A DNA stretch of 64,000 bases, taken from the NCBI GenBank assembly GCA_016188575.1, contig JACPHN010000006.1, forward strand, positions 40,128 to 104,127, read 5' to 3'. A program made the translations under genes and the position numbers. The DNA comes from Candidatus Schekmanbacteria bacterium. Lineage in GTDB: Bacteria; CSSED10-310; JACPHN01. Positions 28,495-36,890 of this stretch are shown here, piece by piece (the first letter of the stretch is position 1; every line of letters begins with the position of its first letter). The notes beneath the pieces are model-generated. The model made no database searches, was not told the origin of the DNA, and saw only the letters and a list, made by a program, of their open reading frames with translations.

Positions 28495-31458
28495 ATGGCC
28501 TTCCCCACTCCGCCAACTGCGATCCCAATCGGCGGATCAAGCACGGTTGTCTCACGCCCGAGACGCCGGTTACCCGGTAGACTCCGAGTCCGCAGCCGCG
28601 CGCTCGTCGCGCTCGTCGTGGCGGCCTGCGCCACCGCGGTGGTGGCCGCGCCGGGCGGCGGCAACGCGGCAAGCCTCGCCCCCGCCATTCTGGCTCCCGA
28701 ACCGCCGGCGCCGCCACGCGTCACCACGGCACGCGCGATCCTGCTGTCTCCTTTCGCCGCGACGACGGCGTGGTCGGCCCAGGCGAGCCAGCCCGACGTG
28801 CGCCTGGGCGCTGCCGTGGCTGGCGCGGGAGACGTCAATGGGGACGGATTCGCCGACCTGCTCGTTGGTGCGCCGGGATTCACCGGCACCTTGCGGGCAC
28901 AGGGGCTGGCGCTGCTCTTCCTCGGCGGGCCGGACGGGCTCTCACGCGAACCCGCATGGAGCCTGCTGGGAGACGCGGAGCTCGCCCGTACCGGCGCCGC
29001 CGTCGCCGCCGCCGGAGACGTCAACGCCGACGGCTATGCCGACGTCATGATTGCAGCGCCCGGCTGGAACGAGGGCGCGCTGCCTCTCGGGAAAGTCAGT
29101 CTCTTCCTCGGTGGTCCGCAGGGTCTCCAGAAAACTGCGCAGTGGACCGCCTACGGGGACGAGGAGGGGGCGGGCTTCGGCACGGCCGCCGCGGGTGTAG
29201 GCGACCTGGACGGCGATGGTTACGGAGACGTGCTGGTCGCGGCACCGGGGCACGACGCCGAGAAGGTCGATGCGGGCCGCGTCTACGTCTTCTCCGGCGG
29301 GGCAGCGGGGCTGGCCGCGACGGCGTCGTCGTCGCTGGACGGTGACGCCCCGGGCGCGCAGCTCGGCGCGAGCCTCGCCGCCGCGCACGATGTCGACGGC
29401 GACGGCCGCGACGACATCGTCATCGGCGCCCCGGGGTACCCGCACGACGGCCACCTGGGGCGCGCCTACGTCTATTCCGGCGGCAGCCGCCGCCTCGGCG
29501 AGGCGCGCCTACTCGCGACCATTGCCTCCACCGAACCGCTCTCGAAGCTCGGATACGCGGTCGCCGGCCTTGGCGACGTCAACGCGGACGGCTATGCGGA
29601 CATCGCCGTAGGGGAACCCGAGTATCGTTACATCGGCCAGCTCGCGGGACGCGTTCTCCTGTATCTCGGCGCCCCGGGCGGCCTGTCCGCGACGCCCGCG
29701 TGGACCGCTCACAGTCACTCGCAGAAGCACGCCGGCTTCGGCGCCGCACTGGCTGCGGCCGGCGACGTCAACGGCGACGGCTACGCGGATCTCGTGGTCG
29801 GCGCCCGCGAGTATGACAACCGCAATACCGACGAGGGCCGCCTTTGCCTGTACCTCGGCTCCGCGGCCGGCTTCGCGACCAATCCCGAGTGGATGGCCGA
29901 CGGCGGCCGTCCCCTGGCCTATCTCGGGCATGCCATTGCCGGTGTCGGAGACACAGACGCGGACGGTCTGGACGACGTCGCCGTGGGCGCACCCGGAATG
30001 AACGCCACCAAACGCGGCGCCGGCGCGGTCTATTTGCTCCGCGGCGCCGCAACCGAGCTGTCTCATGAGCCGAGCTTCGTTCTGGACGGCCCGCCCCTGC
30101 CTCACCCGGGAGCCCCCGCCATTTCCGGCACCAGCGATCTGGACGGCGATGGCTACGCCGAAATCGCCGTCGGCAGCTCGCCCCCACCAGAGGACAGCGA
30201 GGACAGCGGCGTCGTGTACGTGTACGCGGCCGGAACCGCAGGATTCGACCCGCGGCCACGGTGGATCATCTCGGGGCCGCGGGCCGATGAGCGCTTCGGC
30301 GTCGCCGTGCATGCCGGCGCCGACCTCGACGGCGATGGTCGCGACGATCTCGCCGTGGGAGCGCCGCGGCGCGAGGGCCGCGCCAACCCAGGCCGGGTGT
30401 ACGTGTTCCCGGGATCGGCTCTGGGGCCGGGCACTGCGCCGCTGGAGATCCGCGATGACGAGAGCGCTGGTTCCTTCGGTTCGTCGCTCGCAACGGGCGA
30501 CTACAACTGCGACGGGCGCGCCGACCTGGCGGTCAGTGCGCCGGAGGATGACAGCGCCGGTGCAAAGCCGGGATCCGCCACCGTTTTTTGGGGTAGTCTG
30601 GGCGAAGAGGCGCCGGCTCGCTACTGGCGACACGTCGGCCCTGAACCCGGCGAGCACTTCGCGGCCGCGATGGCGGGGCCGGCGGATTTCAATGGTGACG
30701 GCTGCTCCGATCTCGCCGTATCCGCTCCGGCAGCCCAGGGTCAACCGGTCGGCAGCGGTCGCATCTACATTTTCGCGGGCTCCGCCGCCGGCCTGCCGGC
30801 GCGTGCCTCGCTCGTGCTCTCAGGACCTGACCGATGGGCGCGCTTCGGCGCCTTCGTCGCGGCAACCGACACCAACGGAGACGGGTTCGACGATCTCCTC
30901 GCCGTGGCTCCAGAGGCGGTTGCTGCCGGTCCGGGGCCCGGCTACGCCGCGGTCTACTTCGGGTCTCCGAGCGGTCTTGCGGGTGCGCCAGCGTGGCGCG
31001 CGCCGGACGATCTCATGCCGGCGGGTGTGGTCGCGGTGGCCGCGCTCGGCGACGCCAACGGTGATGGTACGGCAGAGCTCGTCGTGGCGGGAACCGACCA
31101 GACCGGAAACGAGACCGCGTTCGTCCTCTGGGGACGACCGCAGGGTCCAGCCGAGACCTGGCAACCGCTGGCGATTGCGAAGTGGCCCAGCGCCAGCGTC
31201 CCACTGTCATCCCATGTGAGTCTGGCGGCCGGCGACGTCAATGCAGACGGTTTCGCCGACCTCCTGGTGGCCACGAAGCCCCCCTGGACTCCTGACTCGC
31301 CTTCCCGCCTGAGCGTGTACGCTGGCAACCGCGGCGGCAAGCGGTTCGCGCCCAGCGCGCCCAGCGCCGACTGCACCTCTGCCGACGTCGCGGCGACCGC
31401 GCCTTGCCGCCGGCGGACCCGCGTGGTACAGAAACCTCGCACGAGGATTGAGGAATGA
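28495..31458 (+). CDS. Exported FG-GAP (integrin-alpha-like) repeat protein
   Basis: A 987-residue protein. A basic start and hydrophobic helix (RALVALVVAACATAVVAAPGG, about residues 35-55) act as signal or anchor. The rest is a run of about a dozen FG-GAP repeats, each with a DxNxDGxxD calcium loop such as GDVNGDGFADLLVGAPGF and GDTDADGLDDVAVGAPGM, enough for at least one seven-bladed propeller plus extra blades. It should sit on or outside the cell surface and bind Ca2+, glycans or proteins. A sigma-54 promoter precedes it, and the sensor kinase and activator genes follow within 26 bases, so it may feed the signalling pair. Confidence 0.88.
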   Translation: MAFPTPPTAIPIGGSSTVVSRPRRRLPGRLRVRSRALVALVVAACATAVVAAPGGGNAASLAPAILAPEPPAPPRVTTARAILLSPFAATTAWSAQASQPDVRLGAAVAGAGDVNGDGFADLLVGAPGFTGTLRAQGLALLFLGGPDGLSREPAWSLLGDAELARTGAAVAAAGDVNADGYADVMIAAPGWNEGALPLGKVSLFLGGPQGLQKTAQWTAYGDEEGAGFGTAAAGVGDLDGDGYGDVLVAAPGHDAEKVDAGRVYVFSGGAAGLAATASSSLDGDAPGAQLGASLAAAHDVDGDGRDDIVIGAPGYPHDGHLGRAYVYSGGSRRLGEARLLATIASTEPLSKLGYAVAGLGDVNADGYADIAVGEPEYRYIGQLAGRVLLYLGAPGGLSATPAWTAHSHSQKHAGFGAALAAAGDVNGDGYADLVVGAREYDNRNTDEGRLCLYLGSAAGFATNPEWMADGGRPLAYLGHAIAGVGDTDADGLDDVAVGAPGMNATKRGAGAVYLLRGAATELSHEPSFVLDGPPLPHPGAPAISGTSDLDGDGYAEIAVGSSPPPEDSEDSGVVYVYAAGTAGFDPRPRWIISGPRADERFGVAVHAGADLDGDGRDDLAVGAPRREGRANPGRVYVFPGSALGPGTAPLEIRDDESAGSFGSSLATGDYNCDGRADLAVSAPEDDSAGAKPGSATVFWGSLGEEAPARYWRHVGPEPGEHFAAAMAGPADFNGDGCSDLAVSAPAAQGQPVGSGRIYIFAGSAAGLPARASLVLSGPDRWARFGAFVAATDTNGDGFDDLLAVAPEAVAAGPGPGYAAVYFGSPSGLAGAPAWRAPDDLMPAGVVAVAALGDANGDGTAELVVAGTDQTGNETAFVLWGRPQGPAETWQPLAIAKWPSASVPLSSHVSLAAGDVNADGFADLLVATKPPWTPDSPSRLSVYAGNRGGKRFAPSAPSADCTSADVAATAPCRRRTRVVQKPRTRIEE

Positions 31459-31484
31459 AGCATCTTTCGCGATCGGGTGGATGA

Positions 31485-33278
31485 ATGCAGCTCGTACAGA
31501 CAATACGCCGGCGCCTCGCGGCGATGGGCCACGTCGAAAAGTTTTCCGCTACGGCGCTCGTCGTGACGCTGGCTCTGGCCGCCGTCTTCGCCACGGTGAC
31601 CGAATCGGTAGTCTATCGCATGGCCGAGCAGGCGGAAACCGAACGTACTGCGGCCATCATCCGCCATCGATACGAGCACACCTTGCGGCCGGAAATCTTT
31701 GCGCTTGGAGATCCGGTTAGCTCGGAGAGCCTGCGGGCCTCCCTGAACCGCGCCTTCATCCTCGATGACATCTTTCGGGTGAAGATTTACGCCGCGTCCG
31801 GCATGGTCACGTGGTCGGATGAGGCGCGACTGATCGGCAAGGACCTGTCCACCAACGAGCTCTTCCAGGTCGCCGTGCAGGGCCACCCCGTAAGCAAGAT
31901 CGAAGCGCCCCATCGCCACGAGCACGAGTTCGAGAAGGGCACGCACGAGAAGGTCATGGAAACCTACGTGCCAATCTTCGCTCGCGGCAAGCTCCTTGGA
32001 GTCATAGAAACCTATCGCTATCCGGAGGATTTTTTCCGCAGATCCGCCACCGCCGGCTGGATCATCTGGGCCGGGATCCTGGTCGCTGGCGCGATTCTAT
32101 ACGGAATCATGGTTGGCGTCGTGCGGCGGATCAACACCTACCAGCGCGGGCTCGAAAAGGCCTTGCGGTATTCCCGGGATTCTCTGGCGCGAGAAAAGAC
32201 CCGGCTCGAAAACATCGTCAACGCTATCGGCGCGGGATTGGTGCTCGTGGATCAGCGCGGAAACATCCTGTGGAGCAACGACATCGCGACCAGATGGTTC
32301 GGGCTGGCGGAGGATCGCGAAGGCACGTGTTATGGCCGCCTCTGGGGAGCCAGTGCCCCGTGCCCATCCTGCATCCGCGCCTGCGGCGACGCGCAGGACA
32401 AGCTCCGCTACTGCGAGCATCGCGTTGTCGATGAGAACGGCCGCGAACGCCACTACGAAGTCATCACGACGACCAATCCCGCGCTCGACCCAGCCGAGCC
32501 CATGCGCTTCCTCGAGCTGGTGCTCGACGTCACGGAGGCCAAGCAGGCGCAGAAGCGACTGCAGCTTGCGGACAAGTCGGCGCTGATCGCGCAGCTTCTC
32601 GGTGGCCTCACGGAGCAGATCAACACGCCTGTTTCCATTCTCTTGACCACCGTGACCCGGCATCTCGGAGAGCCCCTTCGCAGCCGTTACGAGAAGGACC
32701 TGCTGCACGATCTGGAGTTGATGGAGCGGCAGTGCCAGCGCATCGATTTCGCCTTGCGGAGCCTGCTCAGCTTTTCGCAGTCGGCCGCGGAAGCACGCGT
32801 GGCGGTAAGTCTGTCCGAGGTCGTGAGCAAGGCGGCGACTCTGCTATCCCCGCGCATCGCCAGGAACGCCGTCGAGCTCCAGACCAGCGCGTCGGCCCCG
32901 GCGGCCTTGGCGGAGGGAGCCCCCAACGATCTCCTCCAAGTCGTCCTCAATCTGCTGGATAATGCTCTCGATGTGACGCCATCCGGAGGCAAGATCGAGG
33001 TGGGGCTCGTCATCGAGCCCAAGCACAACGGGGCACCGGAGGAAATCGTGCTTACGGTGTCCGACACGGGCCCGGGGCTGGAACCGGAGGTTCTGCCGAA
33101 ACTCTTCCAGCCGTTTTTCACTACCAAGGGTGACCGCGCCGGCAGCGGCCTCGGCCTGGCCGTATCGCAGCGGATCATCGAGTCCATGGGCGGCTCCATT
33201 CGGGCGTTCAACAAGGACACCCTGGGCGCTTGCTTTGAGGTCCGACTTCCTGTCTTTCGCGACGCTCCGACGAACTAG
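31485..33278 (+). CDS. Sensor histidine kinase lacking the phospho-accepting His
   Basis: A 597-residue membrane sensor. Helix one (ATALVVTLALAAVFATV) and helix two (GWIIWAGILVAGAILYGIMVGVV) enclose a periplasmic domain of about 145 residues with a His-rich loop (PHRHEHEFEKGTHEK). A cytoplasmic PAS domain carries a Cys cluster (GTCYGRLWGASAPCPSCIRAC). The HATPase boxes are intact: NLLDNALDV, VSDTGPGLEP, FQPFFTTKG, GSGLGLAVS. The H-box, normally AHEINNPL, reads TEQINTPV, so the phospho-accepting His is Glu377. It should bind ATP but not phosphorylate itself in the usual way. It is co-transcribed with the activator (11-base gap). Confidence 0.9.
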   Translation: MQLVQTIRRRLAAMGHVEKFSATALVVTLALAAVFATVTESVVYRMAEQAETERTAAIIRHRYEHTLRPEIFALGDPVSSESLRASLNRAFILDDIFRVKIYAASGMVTWSDEARLIGKDLSTNELFQVAVQGHPVSKIEAPHRHEHEFEKGTHEKVMETYVPIFARGKLLGVIETYRYPEDFFRRSATAGWIIWAGILVAGAILYGIMVGVVRRINTYQRGLEKALRYSRDSLAREKTRLENIVNAIGAGLVLVDQRGNILWSNDIATRWFGLAEDREGTCYGRLWGASAPCPSCIRACGDAQDKLRYCEHRVVDENGRERHYEVITTTNPALDPAEPMRFLELVLDVTEAKQAQKRLQLADKSALIAQLLGGLTEQINTPVSILLTTVTRHLGEPLRSRYEKDLLHDLELMERQCQRIDFALRSLLSFSQSAAEARVAVSLSEVVSKAATLLSPRIARNAVELQTSASAPAALAEGAPNDLLQVVLNLLDNALDVTPSGGKIEVGLVIEPKHNGAPEEIVLTVSDTGPGLEPEVLPKLFQPFFTTKGDRAGSGLGLAVSQRIIESMGGSIRAFNKDTLGACFEVRLPVFRDAPTN

Positions 33279-33289
33279 AGACACCCCTC

Positions 33290-34708
33290 GTGAAATCGAT
33301 TCTCCTCGTCGGCAATGAACCCGACATGCACGATGTCTGCGCGGCCGTGCTCCGCCAGGAGCTGACGGCCGACTTTGGCGAGCCGGACATCGTCGCCGCG
33401 GATACTGCCGCGAATGCCCGCGAGTGGCTCCTCCGCAAAGGCTTCCACCTCATCGTCATGGAGCTGCAGATGCCAGGGGTGGCCGACACGGAGCTCCTGG
33501 ATTTTGCGATTGCCCAGGCTCCAGGCGCCGCGGTAGTCGTCGTGGCCTCAATCCCCTCGCTTCAGCAGGCGGTGGCGGCGATCAAGAGAGGGGCGGCGGA
33601 TTATCTCGACAAGCCCTTCAGCGCGCAGCGACTCGCGGAGACGGCGCGCAAGGCACTCAGCAGAGCGCCGCTCGCCACTGCGCCGCCGCGACCGGCGAGC
33701 ACCCACGATCAGGCGCACCCCGCACTCGCCCGGGTCCTCGGAAACAGCGAGGAGACCCGCCGCCTTCGCGCCCTTGTCTCCAAGCTCAGAACCGTGCGGG
33801 AAAACGTCCTCATTCTGGGGGAAACGGGGGTCGGCAAGGGACTGGTCGCCGAGATCATTCACGAAACGGGGCCCACGAGCGGCGGACCTTTCATGGTATT
33901 GGATTGCGCTTCGATTCCGCCGGAGCTCATGGAATCCGAGATCTTCGGCCACGAGCGCGGCGCCTTTACCGGTGCAAACAGCCGGCACTGCGGCATCCTG
34001 GAGTCCGCCGGGCAGGGGACACTCTTTCTCGACGAGATCGGGGAGTTGCCACTGACGCTTCAGCCGAAGCTCTTGCGCGTGTTGCAGGAACGGCAGTACC
34101 GGCGCCTGGGTGGCACCGCCAAGTGCGTCTTCGAGGCGCGGCTCATTGCCGCTACCAACCGAGATCTGGCCGAGCAGATGCAAGAAAGGCGATTTCGGCA
34201 GGATCTCTACTATCGGTTGAACGTCATTCCGGTGCACGTGCCGCCGTTGCGGGAACGCAGAGCCGACGTTGAAATCCTGGCGCGGCACTTCGTCCAGGAG
34301 TTTAATCAGAATAATCCACACCACGGCCCGCGCGAATTGGGTGCGGACGCCATCGACGCCCTGTCCCGGTGCGACTGGCCGGGCAATGTGCGGCAGCTCG
34401 CAAACGTCGTTCGGCGCGTGTGCAGCCTGTCGCCCAATCGCGTTCTCAACTCCGGCGACATGCCGCCTGAGGTTCTTGTGGACCGCGGGGTATCCCCACC
34501 GCCGGCGGTTCTCGCAGACTCGGCCGCCGACTTTTTCGCGACGCGCGACCAGCACCTTCGCGATTTCGAGGAGCGATACTTCCAGCTCTTGCTCGGACAG
34601 ACCGGAGGCAACGTTGTCGGTGCGTCCAACCTATCCGGAATTCCGCGGCCGACGCTGTATCGGTATCTTCGCAAGTACGGCCTGGAGCCGGATGACTACC
34701 GTTCCTGA
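33290..34708 (+). CDS. NtrC-family sigma-54 activator with degenerate receiver domain
   Basis: A 472-residue response-regulator-like protein from GTG 33290. The receiver (1-120) lacks the acidic pair (LLVGNEPD in place of VVDDEP), and the phospho-accepting Asp is Glu58 (LIVMELQMPG), while Lys108 (YLDKPF) is kept. The AAA+ domain is complete: Walker A GETGVGKG, the sigma-54 contact GAFTGA, and LFLDEIGELPL. The C-terminal Fis-type helix-turn-helix contains TGGNVVGASNLSGIPRPTLYRYL. It should activate -24/-12 promoters; four candidates lie in this window. Glu may mimic phosphorylation. It converges on the isomerase gene with a 13-base overlap. Confidence 0.93.
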   Translation: MKSILLVGNEPDMHDVCAAVLRQELTADFGEPDIVAADTAANAREWLLRKGFHLIVMELQMPGVADTELLDFAIAQAPGAAVVVVASIPSLQQAVAAIKRGAADYLDKPFSAQRLAETARKALSRAPLATAPPRPASTHDQAHPALARVLGNSEETRRLRALVSKLRTVRENVLILGETGVGKGLVAEIIHETGPTSGGPFMVLDCASIPPELMESEIFGHERGAFTGANSRHCGILESAGQGTLFLDEIGELPLTLQPKLLRVLQERQYRRLGGTAKCVFEARLIAATNRDLAEQMQERRFRQDLYYRLNVIPVHVPPLRERRADVEILARHFVQEFNQNNPHHGPRELGADAIDALSRCDWPGNVRQLANVVRRVCSLSPNRVLNSGDMPPEVLVDRGVSPPPAVLADSAADFFATRDQHLRDFEERYFQLLLGQTGGNVVGASNLSGIPRPTLYRYLRKYGLEPDDYRS

Positions 34709-35739
34709 GCGCTTGCTGGCGCACTGGCAGCCGGCGCCGCCGGGACCGCGTCCGCCCTGGCGGCGGTTGCGGCCACTTCGGGGGCCGCGGAAATAATCTG
34801 CACCGGGATTCGCGCGCGGAGCTCGCCCAGCCAGCGCTCGAGCAACGCCTGGCGCCGTTTCTCTAGCACGTGATTGCGAATCGACTCCTTCACCTCGGCG
34901 AACGCATACCGCCGCTCCTCCTTGCGGTCAACCAGCTTGATGATGTGGAACCCAAACGACGTCTCGACAACGTTGCTGAGCCGGCCGATCTCGAGCTCGT
35001 CGATGGCCTTCTCGAAGGGCTCCTCGACGCTGCCGGCAGCAAAATAGCCGAGATCGCCTCCGACCCACTTCGTCCGGTCGTCGGACTCGTAGTAGGCGAC
35101 GTCGTGAAAGTCTTCGCCGGCGGTGACGCGGCCAAGGAGCTGCTCCGCGCGGCGACGCTTTTCCGCCTTTTGCTCGGCGGAATCCGTCGCCTTCAGCTCC
35201 ACCAGGATGTGGCTCGCCCGAAAGCGCTTGGGTTCGACGTACCGTTCCTGATTCTCGGTAAAAAGCGCCTCCAGCTCCTCATCCTTCACCTCGGACTTCG
35301 CGTTCACCTCGGCGTCCATCGCCTGGTGTGCGAGAAGCTCGCGGCGCATCGAATTCTCGAAGTCCGCGAGGGGCTCCTTGCCGAGAGCGTCGCGAAAAGC
35401 CTGCTCGGTATCAAACTGTTGCTTGACCTCGGCCAACGTGGCCGCAAAATCCTCGGTGGAGACAGTAAGTCCGGCACGCCGCCCGTGCTCGGCCATGAGA
35501 CTTCGGCGAATGAGGGATTGCAGCGCCTCCGCGCGGAGCTCGGTCTGGCGTTCCTGAGAGATCCCGCCGTGGTAACCCTTGGCGAAGGGGAGGAGCCGCT
35601 GGTACTCGCGCTGCACCTCGTGCTCGGAAATCTCGAAGGAGCCAACGCGAGCGACTGTCGCTGCCCGCGCCAGCGGCCATGAAGAAAACACGAAAAGCGC
35701 GGCGGTCGCCGCCAAACCGAGGCATGGAAGGGTCCTCAC
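34696..35739 (-). CDS. Periplasmic PpiC/SurA-type peptidyl-prolyl isomerase
   Basis: A 347-residue exported protein: signal peptide (LGLAATAALFVFSSWPLARAA), a SurA-like N-terminal helical chaperone part (VARVGSFEISEHEVQREYQRL), and one parvulin domain (about residues 165-270) with FRASHILVELKATD, GGDLGYFAAGSVEEPFEKAI and SFGFHIIKLVDRK. The tail is Ala/Pro-rich. It should help fold periplasmic or outer-membrane proteins. Isomerases of this type often accompany multihaem cytochrome clusters in Geobacter relatives, which fits the operons next door. It is downstream of the CcmI-like gene by three bases. Confidence 0.88.
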   Translation of the reverse strand: MRTLPCLGLAATAALFVFSSWPLARAATVARVGSFEISEHEVQREYQRLLPFAKGYHGGISQERQTELRAEALQSLIRRSLMAEHGRRAGLTVSTEDFAATLAEVKQQFDTEQAFRDALGKEPLADFENSMRRELLAHQAMDAEVNAKSEVKDEELEALFTENQERYVEPKRFRASHILVELKATDSAEQKAEKRRRAEQLLGRVTAGEDFHDVAYYESDDRTKWVGGDLGYFAAGSVEEPFEKAIDELEIGRLSNVVETSFGFHIIKLVDRKEERRYAFAEVKESIRNHVLEKRRQALLERWLGELRARIPVQIISAAPEVAATAARADAVPAAPAASAPASAQER

Positions 35740-35742
35740 GAT

Positions 35743-36300
35743 CTATCTCCACGAAGCTGACCGCGGGCTGCGGTCGATGTCCTTTTGGGCGGTGTGCTCG
35801 TCCGGTTCCGCGCGGTAGCCGCAGGTGACGGTGCTGGCGGCGGCGCGGTCGGGACGGCACTGGGTCGAGAGGGAGTCGGACCCGAGGCCGACCAGTGCCG
35901 GCAAGCAGGCGATGACCAGGAGAAGAACCAGGCTACCAGCGATGATCCCGACCTCTTCCATCCACCATTTTCGTCTTGGGGTGTCGCGCTGCAGCTCATC
36001 CTCGCCGATGACCCCAGTGAGGATGGCGATATTGGCGGTTGCCTCTTCCAACTTGGCAGACAGGAGCGCTCTCTCGCGCTCGTAGCGCGACGCCGAGAGC
36101 TCGTGGCGGTCGCGGTCGAGTGCCTCGATCAGCGCGGTCAACCGGCTGCGGCGACGGCGCTCCCCCGAGAGGCGGCCCGCGAGCTCCGGAGGCGCCTGCG
36201 AGGTGTCCGTGTCTGCCCGAGGCCGCGACAGCAAGAGCACTACAATGGACGCGACGATGGCCGTTGCCATGACGATGAGGTTTGCATGGAGTGGCGTCAT
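35743..36300 (-). CDS. CcmI-like membrane protein with two helices and a coiled coil
   Basis: A 185-residue protein from ATG 36300 behind GGAG. Helix one (LIVMATAIVASIVVLLLSRPR) is followed by a charged coiled coil (LTALIEALDRDRHELSASRYERERALLSAKLEE), a second helix (VGIIAGSLVLLLVIACLPALVGLG) and a short Cys-containing tail. The layout of helix, Glu/Arg-rich 'LSxxxYERER' and second helix recalls the N-terminal half of cytochrome c biogenesis protein CcmI, but no TPR domain follows, so this is a weak analogy. It is co-transcribed with the isomerase. Confidence 0.6.
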   Translation of the reverse strand: MTPLHANLIVMATAIVASIVVLLLSRPRADTDTSQAPPELAGRLSGERRRRSRLTALIEALDRDRHELSASRYERERALLSAKLEEATANIAILTGVIGEDELQRDTPRRKWWMEEVGIIAGSLVLLLVIACLPALVGLGSDSLSTQCRPDRAAASTVTCGYRAEPDEHTAQKDIDRSPRSASWR

Positions 36301-36675
36301 CTTGCGATCTCCGTGGAGCCGCGAGCCAACACGGCGCGCGTGATAAGTTCGTGTCCCAGCGCTCACATCGAAAACCGGGCCGGCATTGCAACGCGAACGT
36401 ACGCCGACCTCTTGAAGGAGCGCTACGAGCGGGTAGCTCCGCCGGCCCAGGTTGGAGTCAATCCGCAAGAAAGCATGCTTGCAATTGACGGGCCAACGTT
36501 CGAGCAGCCGTGAGCGGGACGGATCACCGGCTCGCCCGGGAGCGCGCGATTCGCTTCCCGCTGCACCTGTCTCACCGCTGAAACAGCTCCTGTATCACGA
36601 GTGATTCAGGGGCGCTCCGGGCGAAACGGGGGTTTCTCAATCCGCTGCCGGTTCGACGTCGACGCATCAGCACAC

Positions 36676-36775
36676 CCTCCATCCCTCCCCACGCTTGCGG
36701 GGAAAATTGTCGTGTCCCGGCAGGTCGTCGTGGTCGTGCGTCCCTCCCCCCGCCTGCGGGAGAGGTGAGGTGGGG
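36676..36775. repeat. Two GC-rich palindromic repeats in the gap before the cytochrome operon
   Basis: TCCCCACGCTTGCGGGGA (36686-36703) and a second stem built on CTCCC...GGGAG (36744-36763) followed by GGTGAGGTGGGG are related to copies at 47263 and 62292. They look like dispersed intergenic repeats. The rest of 36301-36826 holds no gene. GCTGCC-N5-GGCAGC at about 36800-36816 could be an activator site. Confidence 0.5.
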
Positions 36776-36826
36776 GGTCTTCGTGAGGCCGTTTCCGTGC
36801 TGCCGACTGGGCAGCAGCCCCGCTTC

Positions 36827-36842
36827 TGGCACGTTCCCTGCA
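36827..36842 (+). promoter_or_regulatory. Sigma-54 (-24/-12) promoter of the multihaem cytochrome operon
   Basis: TGGCACGTTCCCTGCA keeps the full TGGCACG block and GG-N10-GC spacing; only the first T of TTGCA is changed. It ends 48 bases before the first start codon of the operon (36891), giving a leader of about 38 bases. Confidence 0.78.
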
Positions 36843-36890
36843 AGACAGCTCGCTGTCCAAAGCCGACCTCTTGAAACCGGAGACCAGCAG

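Noticed and set aside
33290..34708. Explaining the receiver Glu as a simple read error
   Set aside because: The acidic pair is also lost and the partner kinase lost its His, which independent errors would not produce together.
36800..36816. GCTGCC-N5-GGCAGC as the activator binding site
   Set aside because: It overlaps the region just upstream of -24 and I could not find the same palindrome before the other three promoters.
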